Source of the DNA: CAIMUX01 sp964473865 | GTDB lineage: Bacteria > Eisenbacteria > RBG-16-71-46 > CAIMUX01 | Direction: 5' to 3' | DNA length: 64,000 nt | NCBI GenBank assembly: GCA_964473865.1 | Contig: CAYYQN010000004.1 | Coordinates: 62,001-126,000, forward strand | In this document: one piece after another, positions 36,774-45,122 of the stretch | Numbering within the stretch: position 1 is the first letter of the stretch | How the letters are laid out: every line of letters begins with the position of its first letter | The notes under the pieces: generated by a model | What the model saw: only the letters and a program-made list of their open reading frames with translations | Told to the model about the DNA's origin: nothing | Database searches by the model: none | Translations under genes and position numbers: made by a program

Positions 36774-38345
36774 CTAACGTCGACGGGCGCCGCGTCCCGC
36801 TCGAGACCGCGTCGTCCTTGGCCTCTCATCATCCGCACGCCGCGCTCGGGCGGCGCGCAGGCCGCCTCGGCGAGACTTCTCGCGGTCTGGCTCCGATGGA
36901 GGCGGCGGGAGCGGCGGGACGGAGCCCCGCTGCACGCGGTGCCGTCCGCCGAGACCGAAGTAGGCATGGAGCTCCGGCAGATGGACTCGAGCGGGCGTCT
37001 CCTTGGTGAGGCGCTCGGCGAACGCCTGCGACTGCTCTTCTTCCCCGTGCACCACGAACACCTCCTTCGGGGTGCCGTGGTTGGCGTGAAACCAGGCCAA
37101 CAGCTCCTCGCGATCGGCATGGGCCGAGTACTCGTTCATGACGAACACGTCCGCCCGGACGGGATGCGGCTCGCCGAAGATGTTGACCACCTTGTCCCCC
37201 CGGAGCAGCCGGCGGCCGAGGGTGTTCTCGGCCTGGAAGCCGACGATGAGGATCGCGTTGCGCGGGTCCTCGATGCTGTTGCGAAGATGGTGGAGGATCC
37301 GGCCCGCTTCCATCATGCCCGAGGCCGAGATGATGATGCAGGGTCCCGGGGCCGCGTTGAGAGCCATCGATTCCTGCACGTCCTGGATGTAGTGCATCCG
37401 GTGCAGGCCGAACGGGTCGCCGGGGCCGGCAAGTACCTCCCGGATGTCGGCGTCGTAGCACTCGGGGTGCTGCGAGAAGACTTCGGTGACGTTGACCGCA
37501 AGCGGGCTGTCCACGTAGACCGGAATCTCCGGAATCCTCCGGTCGCGGAAGAGCTGCATCAACTCGTAGACGATCTCCTGGGTCCGCCCTACCGCAAACG
37601 CCGGGATGATCATCTTGCCGCGGCGTTGGACGAGAACGTGGATCAGGGCGGCCAGCCGGTCCGCGGCGGCCGCGATCAGGTCGTGGGTGCGATCTCCGTA
37701 GGTGCTTTCCATGATCAGGATGTCGTCGGCTTCGACCCGATCGGGGTCGCGGATGATCGGCAGGTGGGGTCGCCCGAGATCGCCGCTGAAGACGATCGAG
37801 CGGTCCTGGCCATCCTCGGAGATGTCGAGGCGCACGATCGCGGAGCCCAGGATGTGTCCGGCGTCGTGCAGGGTCGCCGTGACTCCCGGAACCACCGAAA
37901 ACGGTTGGTAGTACTCGTGCCCGGCGAAGCGGGCCAGGGCCGCCTCGGCGTCTTCCAGGGTGTAGAGCGGCTCCCGCCGGGGGCGGCGGTTCCCTCGCTT
38001 GGCCATTCGCTTGTTGGCGAATTCGGCGTCCTTCTCGTGGATGTGCGCGGAGTCCCGCAGCATCCAGGAAGCCAGGTCGGCGGTGGCCAGGGTGGAATGG
38101 ATCTGACCGCGAAAGCCACGCTTGACGAGCACGGGAAGGGCCCCGGAGTGGTCGATGTGGGCGTGGCTCAGGACCACGGCGTCGATCGAAGCGGGGTCGA
38201 ACGGGTATTCCCGGTTGGCCCGTTCCGCCTCGTCTCGGGAACCCTGAACCAGCCCGCAGTCCAGAAGGATGCGGTGTCCGTTGGCTTCGATCAGGTGGCG
38301 GGTACCGGTCACTGACCTCGCCGCACCGTGAAACGTGATCTGCAT
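36774..38345 (-). CDS. MBL-fold/beta-CASP ribonuclease (CPSF/YSH1 type)
   Basis: 523 aa. It begins MQITFHGAARSVTGTRHLIE, then has the metal motif SHAHIDHSG, the later His in LHDAGHILGSA, the Asp in FSGDLGRPH, and beta-CASP motifs ESTYGDRTH, IPAFAVGRTQEI and FVMNEYSAHADREEL. This is the bacterial YSH1/CPSF73-like group, zinc-dependent RNA exo- or endonucleases in the cytoplasm. The last 55 residues are a proline run followed by Arg-rich disordered sequence, not part of the family and possibly RNA-binding. The start at 38345 is preceded by GAGGGG. The gene ends 219 bases from tRNA-Glu. Confidence 0.92.
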   Translation of the reverse strand: MQITFHGAARSVTGTRHLIEANGHRILLDCGLVQGSRDEAERANREYPFDPASIDAVVLSHAHIDHSGALPVLVKRGFRGQIHSTLATADLASWMLRDSAHIHEKDAEFANKRMAKRGNRRPRREPLYTLEDAEAALARFAGHEYYQPFSVVPGVTATLHDAGHILGSAIVRLDISEDGQDRSIVFSGDLGRPHLPIIRDPDRVEADDILIMESTYGDRTHDLIAAAADRLAALIHVLVQRRGKMIIPAFAVGRTQEIVYELMQLFRDRRIPEIPVYVDSPLAVNVTEVFSQHPECYDADIREVLAGPGDPFGLHRMHYIQDVQESMALNAAPGPCIIISASGMMEAGRILHHLRNSIEDPRNAILIVGFQAENTLGRRLLRGDKVVNIFGEPHPVRADVFVMNEYSAHADREELLAWFHANHGTPKEVFVVHGEEEQSQAFAERLTKETPARVHLPELHAYFGLGGRHRVQRGSVPPLPPPPSEPDREKSRRGGLRAARARRADDERPRTTRSRAGRGARRR

Positions 38346-38719
38346 CCGCGTCGCCCCCCTCATTCCCGTCGATTCTGGACAGCCTGACCGACGCGTCTCG
38401 GCCGCGCAAGCGCTCGGTCCGTCGACCCGTGAGGCTTCTCTGGCCCCATATGCGGTCAATCGTCCGGTAGCTCGACGCCCCGCGCGGCCGACCGCGACGG
38501 CGGGAGTCGCTCCCGGTATCCACCTCCTCTTCCGCAACTTACCGTAGGGATTTTCCTATCTGCGCATCCCGGGCGCAATTGACAAATCCTTCCGGCTGGG
38601 TTACCATAGTTGTGACTGTTTCCGGCTGGCGACCCTGAGGTGGAAGGGTCGACCGGCTATGTTGCCTTACCCTTCTCTTCGGGGGTGGGCGTGGGGTCCT
38701 GACCAAGGGAGATCCGGAG
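38346..38719. other. 374-base intergenic region with promoter and leader hairpin
   Basis: It divides the leftward ribonuclease gene from the rightward Cys-rich gene. The right half holds a strong promoter and a leader with a 7-bp hairpin (CGACCCT 38630-38636 with AGGGTCG 38645-38651). Nothing was recognised in the left half. No known riboswitch matched. Confidence 0.6.
38579..38607 (+). promoter_or_regulatory. sigma70-type promoter of the Cys-rich repeat gene
   Basis: A perfect TTGACA at 38579-38584 is separated by 17 bases from TACCAT at 38602-38607. The surrounding DNA is unusually AT-rich for this window. It gives a leader of roughly 105 bases. Confidence 0.78.
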
Positions 38720-41269
38720 ATGAGCAAAAAGCTATGGGTGATGCTGATCCTGGGGAGCTGCCTCTGTTTCGCCGCCGGACCGGCGTCGGCTGAGCTGCTC
38801 CTCGAGGAGAACTTCGATTACGCGGCGGGTACGCTGCTGACGGCCACCGGCAACTGGACGGCCCACAGTGGCGGCGGCACGCAGCCGATCGATGTCCAGG
38901 CGCCGGGGCTCTCGTATGCGGGCTACCCCTCGTCAGGCATCGGAAACGCCGCGTGGGTGGACAATAACGGGGAGGATGACAACCGAACCTTCACGATGCA
39001 GTCCACCGGCGCCGTCTACTACGGGTTCATGCTGAGTTCCTCAAGTCCGACGGCCGGCTACTTCATGCACTTGATCCAGACCGGCACGACGTTTGCCGCG
39101 AGAGTGTTCGCGCAACCCAGCGGCGGCGGGATGAATGTGGGCGTCTCCAATAGTTCGACCGCGCCTACATACAATCCCACGGTTCTGGCGCTGAATTCGA
39201 CGCACCTGATCGTGGTGAAGTTCGACTTCACCACCGGTTTCTCCTACATCTGGTTGAACCCCCCCATGGGCGGGGCTGAACCTACTCCCGACCAGACCAG
39301 CGCGACGTCCGTCACTTTCTCTGCCGGCGCCGTGGCGCTTCGCCAGTACTCCGCGACCCAGAACTTCGTCGTGGACGGGATCCGGGTCGGCACGACCTGG
39401 GCCGACGTTGTAGGTGGCGGCGTGCCGAACCCCGGCGCGTGCTGCTTCGCGGACGGTTCCTGCACCGAGGTTCTCGAGGCCGACTGCCTCGCGTCCGGCG
39501 GCGTCTACCAGGGCGACGGCACGCTCTGCACGCCGAACCCCTGCCCGCAGCTCGGGACTTGCTGCATCAGCGGCGTCTGCACCTTCGTGCTGCAGGCCGA
39601 CTGTGCCGGCGTCTGGACCGAGGGCGGTTCCTGTGAGCCGAACCCCTGCACCGTTCCCACCGGCTCTTGCTGCTACCCGGATGGGACCTGCGCGGTGACC
39701 ATTCAGGCCGACTGCACCGCGACCTGGTTGCTCGACGGTGTCTGCGAGCCGAACACCTGCGCGCAGCCGACCGGCTCCTGCTGCTATCCGGACGGGTCGT
39801 GCGCGGTGACCCTGCTGGCGGACTGCACCGGCAACTGGACGATGTTCGGCGTCTGCGAGCCGAACACCTGCCCGCAGCCGACTGGTGCCTGCTGCTTCGA
39901 CACCGGCCTGTGCGTGACGGGGACGGAGGCGGACTGCCTCTCCTCGGGTGGCGCGTACCAGGGCAACTTCACGACCTGCAGCCCGAATCCGTGCGCCGCT
40001 CCGTTCAAGACGCTCTGTGAGGTGGCCGAGGATGACGCGAACGGCGTGGCGGTTCTGGTGGGCCAGCGCGTCACCGTTGAAGGGACTGCTCTGTGCGACG
40101 GCATGACCTGGAGCACCACGATTCGCGAGTTCCAGATCACCGACGGGAACTGCTGCATCGACGTGTTCGGCGGCGACCTCCTACCCGCCGTGGCGCTGGG
40201 CGATCTCGTCCGGGTGACCGGCACGGTCGCGAACTACGCCGGCAAGACCGAGATTTCGACCCCGGATCTGGTCGTCACGGTTCTGTCCTCCGGCACGCCT
40301 CCGGCGCCGGGTGTGACGACGACCGGCAACCTGGCTGCGGCCGGCGAGCCGTTCGAGAGCTGCCTCTTCCAGATCCACTGCGTCACCATCGTCGGCGGCG
40401 ACCCCTGGCCGGCCTCCGGCGCCAACGCCAACATCACCATCGATGACGGCTCGGGCCCGGTCACGATGCGCATCGACAAGGACACCGACATCGACGGCTC
40501 GCCGGCTCCGACCGGTCCGTTCACGGTCATCGGCGTCGGCGACCAGTACGACACCACGGTGCCGCACACCACCGGCTATCAGATCAAGCCGCGCATGCTC
40601 GCCGACCTTTCCTTCGACTGCGCGACCGGGGCCTGCTGCTTCCCGGACGGCAGCTGCACGGTGAGCAACGCTCAGGGTTGCGTTGCCGCCGGCGGCGTCT
40701 ACTCCGGCGACGGCACGGTCTGCGTTCCGAACGACTGCCCGCCGCCGGCCGGCGCGTGCTGCTTCCCGAGCGGCGTCTGCGAGATGCTGACCCAGGAGGC
40801 GTGCGGTGCGAACCTGTGGCTGGGCTTCGGCAGCGCCTGCATGCCGGACAACCCCTGCGAGCAGCCGACCGGCTCCTGCTGCTATCCCGATGGCAGCTGC
40901 ATCGTGATGATGCAGGCTCCGTGCACCGGCATCTGGACGATGTTCGGCGTCTGTGAGCCGAACACCTGCGAGCAGCCGCCGGTCTACGGTTCCTGCTGCT
41001 ACCCCGACGGGAGCTGCGCCGTGACCATCGAGGCCGACTGCACCGCGATCTGGTTGGCGAACGGTGTCTGCGAGCCGAACACCTGCCCGCAGCCGCCGGA
41101 GCCCGGCGCCTGCTGTGATCACGCGACCGGAGACTGCACGATCACGCTCGAGGCCAACTGCGCGTACGACTGGCTCGGCGCGGGCGTGCCGTGCAACCTT
41201 GAGACCTGCCCGCCGCCGGTCCCGACCGAGCGGACGAGCTGGGGTACGATCAAGAACATGTACCGGTAG
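38720..41269 (+). CDS. exported Cys-rich protein with ten GACCxPDGxC repeats around a central OB-like domain
   Basis: 849 aa. The signal peptide is MSKKLWVMLILGSCLCFAAGPASA. Residues 25-235 look like a jelly-roll domain (LLLEENFDYAAGTLLTATGNW). Five repeats of 35-40 residues follow (239-425), each beginning GACC or GSCCYPDGSC, with an ADC core and a CEPNTC-like end, six cysteines per unit. A central domain at about 430-633 (LVGQRVTVEGTALCDG ... GNLAAAGEPFESCL) resembles an OB-fold or DUF5689-like module. Five more repeats lie at 637-830. The end is TERTSWGTIKNMYR. A single copy of the repeat also occurs in the peptidase at 220-3306, tying this unit to the secretome. All six cysteines per unit probably form disulfides. 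Function is not known; a structural or adhesive surface role is a guess. It has a strong promoter and terminator of its own. Confidence 0.8.
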   Translation: MSKKLWVMLILGSCLCFAAGPASAELLLEENFDYAAGTLLTATGNWTAHSGGGTQPIDVQAPGLSYAGYPSSGIGNAAWVDNNGEDDNRTFTMQSTGAVYYGFMLSSSSPTAGYFMHLIQTGTTFAARVFAQPSGGGMNVGVSNSSTAPTYNPTVLALNSTHLIVVKFDFTTGFSYIWLNPPMGGAEPTPDQTSATSVTFSAGAVALRQYSATQNFVVDGIRVGTTWADVVGGGVPNPGACCFADGSCTEVLEADCLASGGVYQGDGTLCTPNPCPQLGTCCISGVCTFVLQADCAGVWTEGGSCEPNPCTVPTGSCCYPDGTCAVTIQADCTATWLLDGVCEPNTCAQPTGSCCYPDGSCAVTLLADCTGNWTMFGVCEPNTCPQPTGACCFDTGLCVTGTEADCLSSGGAYQGNFTTCSPNPCAAPFKTLCEVAEDDANGVAVLVGQRVTVEGTALCDGMTWSTTIREFQITDGNCCIDVFGGDLLPAVALGDLVRVTGTVANYAGKTEISTPDLVVTVLSSGTPPAPGVTTTGNLAAAGEPFESCLFQIHCVTIVGGDPWPASGANANITIDDGSGPVTMRIDKDTDIDGSPAPTGPFTVIGVGDQYDTTVPHTTGYQIKPRMLADLSFDCATGACCFPDGSCTVSNAQGCVAAGGVYSGDGTVCVPNDCPPPAGACCFPSGVCEMLTQEACGANLWLGFGSACMPDNPCEQPTGSCCYPDGSCIVMMQAPCTGIWTMFGVCEPNTCEQPPVYGSCCYPDGSCAVTIEADCTAIWLANGVCEPNTCPQPPEPGACCDHATGDCTITLEANCAYDWLGAGVPCNLETCPPPVPTERTSWGTIKNMYR

Positions 41270-41291
41270 AACAACATGTACCGGTAGAACA
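41256..41291 (+). repeat. exact 18-bp tandem duplication across the stop codon
   Basis: ACATGTACCGGTAGAACA occurs at 41256-41273 and again at 41274-41291 with no spacer. The first copy contains the last codons and TAG of the Cys-rich gene; the second repeats them after the stop. Confidence 0.9.
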
Positions 41292-41378
41292 CAGAGTGCG
41301 GCGGTCCGGGGCTCGACGGAGTCCCGGACGGTCGCCCGCGGCCGCGCGGCGCCCTCAGGGCCGCGGCCGGATCTTCCA

Positions 41379-41420
41379 AGGGACCTCGCCGGGCAGAGAC
41401 CTCGGCGAGGTCCCTGTTTT
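41379..41420 (+). terminator. intrinsic terminator of the Cys-rich gene
   Basis: AGGGACCTCGCCG at 41379-41391 pairs with CGGCGAGGTCCCT at 41403-41415 (13 bp, 11-base loop), followed by GTTTT. It is about 110 bases beyond the stop. Confidence 0.85.
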
Positions 41421-41505
41421 GCTCTGCCGGGAAGCTCGGGGAACGGCCGGTGCGGTTGCCCGCCGGGAATGCGGGGGACCGGCAGGGCTGAGTCCGGTCG
41501 GGCGG

Positions 41506-42336
41506 TCAGCCCCCGCGGCGGCTCCTCTGTTCCGTGAGGCGCAGCCAGTAGAATGCGATGGCCCCGGCCGCCGCGACGCCGAGCGACTCCACGCCGGGAG
41601 CGATCGGAATCCGCACGCGGTGCGAGACCACCTCTCGGGCGTCCGAGCTGAGGCCGGCGCCCTCGCTGCCGAGGAAGATCGCGGTCGGCTGAGCCGGATC
41701 GAGGTCCACGAGCTCGCGGTCGCCGTCTGCGCAGAGGCCGACGGTGAGGTAGCCGAGCCCTCTCAGCCGATCAGCGAGCGGACGCGGCGGCTGGTCCAGG
41801 AACACGGGCAGGCGGAACGAAGCACCCTGTGCGGCACGCAAGGCGCGGTGATGAAACGGGTCGACGGTGCCCGGCGTGGTGACGAGCGCGCAAAGGCCCG
41901 CGCCGAGGGCGCTGCGGGCCAGCGATCCGAGATTTGCGGGGTCTTGCAGGCCGTCGGCGACAGCCAGGTGGCCGCAGGCCGGGCCGACCCGGTCCCACGC
42001 CGCGGCGGCGCCGCCGCCCGGGCGCGCGAAGATTCCGACCACTCCCTGCGGCGTTTCCAGGCTGGAGACCTTCCGGATGAGCGGCTCGGCGACGTAGTGG
42101 ATCGGCAACTGCCGTTCGACCGCCAACTCGATCAATGCCGCCATCTTCAAGTCCTTCTCGTCGGGCACGACGAGAAGGGAGCGGCAGCTCAACCCGGCCC
42201 GGATCGCTTCCTCGACCAGGTGGATGCCCTCGGCTGCGAGGAGACCTTCCCGCCGCGCCTCCTGCGGGCGCGCAAGAATCCGTCGGGCGAGACCCACCTG
42301 CGGATTCTGGGCGGACGTGATGGTTGGCTGCCTCAT
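41506..42336 (-). CDS. SpoU/TrmH-family RNA 2'-O-methyltransferase
   Basis: 276 aa from the ATG at 42336. An N-terminal RNA-binding segment (SAQNPQVGLARRILARPQEAR, LLAAEGIHLVEEAI) precedes the SPOUT knot, with motif 1 GLQDPANLGSLARSA, motif 2 IFLGSEGAGLS and motif 3 IPIAPGVESLGVAAAGAIA. Members methylate ribose 2'-OH in 23S rRNA or tRNA using SAM; the target here is not determinable. The ribosome-binding site before 42336 is weak, and an upstream ATG at 42432 is in frame. The gene is divergent from rubrerythrin. Confidence 0.88.
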   Translation of the reverse strand: MRQPTITSAQNPQVGLARRILARPQEARREGLLAAEGIHLVEEAIRAGLSCRSLLVVPDEKDLKMAALIELAVERQLPIHYVAEPLIRKVSSLETPQGVVGIFARPGGGAAAAWDRVGPACGHLAVADGLQDPANLGSLARSALGAGLCALVTTPGTVDPFHHRALRAAQGASFRLPVFLDQPPRPLADRLRGLGYLTVGLCADGDRELVDLDPAQPTAIFLGSEGAGLSSDAREVVSHRVRIPIAPGVESLGVAAAGAIAFYWLRLTEQRSRRGG

Positions 42337-42655
42337 GCGCTCGCCGGTTGGCCCTTCCGGGTCCGATGCGTTTGACGCGGCCCCGTGGTTCGGCGCCGGC
42401 CTCGCCGCGCCATCGGGTCCGGCACGCGGCATCGCCGCCCAGACCCGCGGGTCCCCGAGGAAGATACCTCACGGCGGCGTGCGCGACCCGGCATTTCCGA
42501 CAGCCGGGGCGAACCGACTGGTCCATGGTGCCCCCGGACACCGGCAGGTGGCATGCGCCGGACGGCGCCTCGTCTGTTGACTTCGGCGGACTCGGGCGGG
42601 ATCGTCTGTCCGTCCGCGGGACTGGCCCGCGGGGACCGAGTACACGGGAGGGGAG
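42337..42655. other. 319-base divergent intergenic region
   Basis: It lies between the SpoU methyltransferase and rubrerythrin. A TTGACT at 42577-42582 could be a -35 for rubrerythrin, but no acceptable -10 lies 16-18 bases on. Nothing else was recognised. Confidence 0.4.
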
Positions 42656-43159
42656 ATGAGTCGCACCGAAGAGAATCTGAAGACCGCATTTGCCGGCGAG
42701 AGCCAGGCCAACCGCAAGTATCTGGCGTTCGCGCAGAAGGCCGACGCCGAGGGCTACAACGGGATCGCGAAGCTGTTCCGGGCGGCTGCGCACGCGGAGA
42801 CGATCCACGCCCTGCGCGAGCTGAACGAACTGGGTCATGTCAAGTCGACCCTGGAGAATCTCGGCGACGCGATCAAGGGCGAGACATACGAGTACACCGA
42901 TATGTACGCGCACTTTCTCGAGGAGGCGCGCTCGGAGGGGTTGAAGGAAGCCGCGCGGACCTTCGCGTGGGCCAAGGCGGCGGAGGAGGTTCATGCCCGC
43001 CTCTACACGCTGGCGCTCGACGCCGCCCGGCGGGGGGAGGATCTGAAGATCCACGGAGCTTGGGTCTGCCAGAAGTGCGGGAACATCGAGTTCGGCCAGG
43101 CGCCGGAGAAGTGTTCGATCTGCGGTCATCCGCGCGAGTGGTTCAAGCTGGTGGACTGA
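42656..43159 (+). CDS. rubrerythrin
   Basis: 167 aa. It has a di-iron four-helix domain with ENLKTAFAGESQANRKYLAF, HAETIHAL and KAAEEVHARLY (ExxH iron ligands), then a rubredoxin-like domain with WVCQKCGNIEF and CSICGHPREWF, two CxxC pairs. It reduces hydrogen peroxide in the cytoplasm, protecting cells from oxidative stress, and is typical of anaerobes and microaerophiles. The start follows GGAGGGGAG. It stands alone and converges on the phosphoglucomutase gene. Confidence 0.96.
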   Translation: MSRTEENLKTAFAGESQANRKYLAFAQKADAEGYNGIAKLFRAAAHAETIHALRELNELGHVKSTLENLGDAIKGETYEYTDMYAHFLEEARSEGLKEAARTFAWAKAAEEVHARLYTLALDAARRGEDLKIHGAWVCQKCGNIEFGQAPEKCSICGHPREWFKLVD

Positions 43160-43178
43160 TCCGTCCGGAAGGCGCGAT

Positions 43179-44831
43179 TCAGACGCCGGCCCGCCGGAAC
43201 GCGGTACCAACGATCTCCTGGGCCTCTTCCTGGATGCGGGCCAGATGGTCGCGCCCGCGGAAGCTCTCCGCGTAGAGCTTGTAGACATCTTCGGTGCCGG
43301 ACGGCCGCGCCGCGAACCAGCCGTCGTCCGCGACCACCTTGAGGCCCCCGAGCGGGGCATTGTTGCCGGGGGCTCGGGTCAGCTTGGCTGTGATCCGCAT
43401 TCCGGCCAGCGTCTCCGCCGGGACGTCATCGGGAGAGAGCCGCGACAATACGGTCTTCTGCGCCGGCGTCGCGGGGGCGTCGATCCGCTCGTACGCCGGC
43501 GCGCCATGACGAGCCTCCAGCTCGCGATATCGCTCCCCGGGATCCTGCCCGCTCACCGCGGTGATCTCCGCCGCCAGCAGGTCCATCAGGATGCCGTCCT
43601 TGTCGGTGGTCCACGGGGTGCCGTCCTTTCGCAGGAAGGACGCGCCCGCGCTTTCCTCGCCCGCGAATCCCAGGCTGCCGTCTAGCAGGCCTCCCACAAA
43701 CCACTTGAATCCGACCGGCACCTCGGTAAGCTCCCGCCCCAGCGAGGCGGCCACGCGGTCGAGCATCGAGCTCGAGACCAGCGTCTTGCCGATCCGGGCG
43801 TGCGGACCCCACTGCGAGCGGCGGCGAAAGAGGTAGTCGACCGCCACCGCGAGATAGTGGTTGGGGTTCATCAGCCCGCGGCTTCGGGTCACGATGCCGT
43901 GCCGGTCGAAATCGGGATCGTTTCCGAACGCGATGTCGAAGCGGTCCTTGAGACGAACGAGGCTCGCCATCGCGTATGGGGACGAGCAGTCCATGCGGAT
44001 CGATCCGTCCCAGTCGAGCGTCATGAAGCCGAAGGCCGGGTCGATGGCTGGGTTCACCACCTCCAGATTCAGGCCGTAGGTTTCGGCGATCGGTCCCCAG
44101 AAGCCGATGCCGGACCCGCCCATCGGGTCGACGCCGATCTTGAGGCCGGCGCGACGCACCGGCTCGAGATCGACGACGTTCGCCAGGTCACGAACGTACG
44201 GAGCGATGTAGTCGTATTCCGCGGTCGTGGGGGCGCGCAGGGCTCTCTCGTAGGGGATCCGCTTCACCGCGCCGCCAGCGCCTCGAAGCAGCTCGTTCGC
44301 GCGATCCTGGATTTGGGACGTGATGGCGGTGTCAGCCGGGCCCCCCGTCGGGGGGTTGTACTTGATGCCGCCGTCTGCCGGCGGATTGTGTGACGGGGTG
44401 ATCACCACCCCGTCCGCCAAACCGTCGCGACGCCCGCGGTTCCACGAGAGGATGGCGTGGGAAACCACCGGCGTGGGGGTGTATCCGCGTCCCTGCTGGA
44501 TGCGCACCGGCACGGCATGGGCGGCGAAGACCTCGAGAGCGGTCCCAAACGCCGGCTCGGATAGAGCGTGTGTGTCCATCCCGAGGAAGAGCGGCCCGGT
44601 GATCTCCGCCGCGGCGCGATGCTCGCAGATCGCCTGGGCGATGGCCAGGATGTGGGGTTCGTTGAAGCTGCCGGCGGGCGCGGACCCGCGATGCCCCGAG
44701 GTGCCAAAGGACACACGCTGACCCGGGTTCTCCGGATCGGGCTCGACCTTGAAGTAGGCGAGCACGAGACGGGGGATGTTCGGGAGCGCACTGCGCGGGG
44801 CCGGCAGGCCGGCCTGCTCGTGGATGGCCAT
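43179..44831 (-). CDS. pgm: phosphoglucomutase (alpha-D-glucose phosphate-specific)
   Basis: 550 aa, matching the Pgm family length of about 545. The catalytic serine lies in VSFGTSGHRGSA, the metal-binding loop is NDPDFDRHG, the sugar-binding loop GEESAGASFL, and the phosphate-binding end RPSGTEDVYKLYAESF. It interconverts glucose 1-phosphate and glucose 6-phosphate in the cytoplasm, linking glycolysis to glycogen and surface sugar synthesis. The start at 44831 follows GGGAGGG. It is a single gene, with 291 bases to the next gene upstream. Confidence 0.96.
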   Translation of the reverse strand: MAIHEQAGLPAPRSALPNIPRLVLAYFKVEPDPENPGQRVSFGTSGHRGSAPAGSFNEPHILAIAQAICEHRAAAEITGPLFLGMDTHALSEPAFGTALEVFAAHAVPVRIQQGRGYTPTPVVSHAILSWNRGRRDGLADGVVITPSHNPPADGGIKYNPPTGGPADTAITSQIQDRANELLRGAGGAVKRIPYERALRAPTTAEYDYIAPYVRDLANVVDLEPVRRAGLKIGVDPMGGSGIGFWGPIAETYGLNLEVVNPAIDPAFGFMTLDWDGSIRMDCSSPYAMASLVRLKDRFDIAFGNDPDFDRHGIVTRSRGLMNPNHYLAVAVDYLFRRRSQWGPHARIGKTLVSSSMLDRVAASLGRELTEVPVGFKWFVGGLLDGSLGFAGEESAGASFLRKDGTPWTTDKDGILMDLLAAEITAVSGQDPGERYRELEARHGAPAYERIDAPATPAQKTVLSRLSPDDVPAETLAGMRITAKLTRAPGNNAPLGGLKVVADDGWFAARPSGTEDVYKLYAESFRGRDHLARIQEEAQEIVGTAFRRAGV

Positions 44832-45004
44832 GATTCCCTCCCTGAGACGGCAAGGAATACCAGTCCGGGGCAGGCGCAGCAAGCGGCCCGGAAGGGGCGG
44901 TCCCGCCCAGTTCGGGAGAGATCTCGGCGCCGCGCGCGGGGATGGGGCCCGCGCCGCCCCCGAGGTGGGCTCGCGTCGAGCCCAGATGTCCGCCCCCTTC
45001 GCGA

Positions 45005-45040
45005 ACGGAGCCGCCGGTGCTGGTCGACCGGCGGCTCCGT
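45005..45040. terminator. perfect 14-bp inverted repeat after the sigma/anti-sigma operon
   Basis: ACGGAGCCGCCGGT at 45005-45018 pairs with ACCGGCGGCTCCGT at 45027-45040 across an 8-base loop. It lies about 83 bases downstream of the membrane partner of the sigma factor on the minus strand. No T-run follows, so it may be a factor-independent stop or an mRNA-stabilising hairpin. Confidence 0.5.
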
Positions 45041-45122
45041 CAACGAACCAGGAAGAGAACGGAACCCGGTGGGAGGCGGCCGGAACGAGTGCGGCGCGCC
45101 GTCCTCCGGGCCCCTCAGAAGA

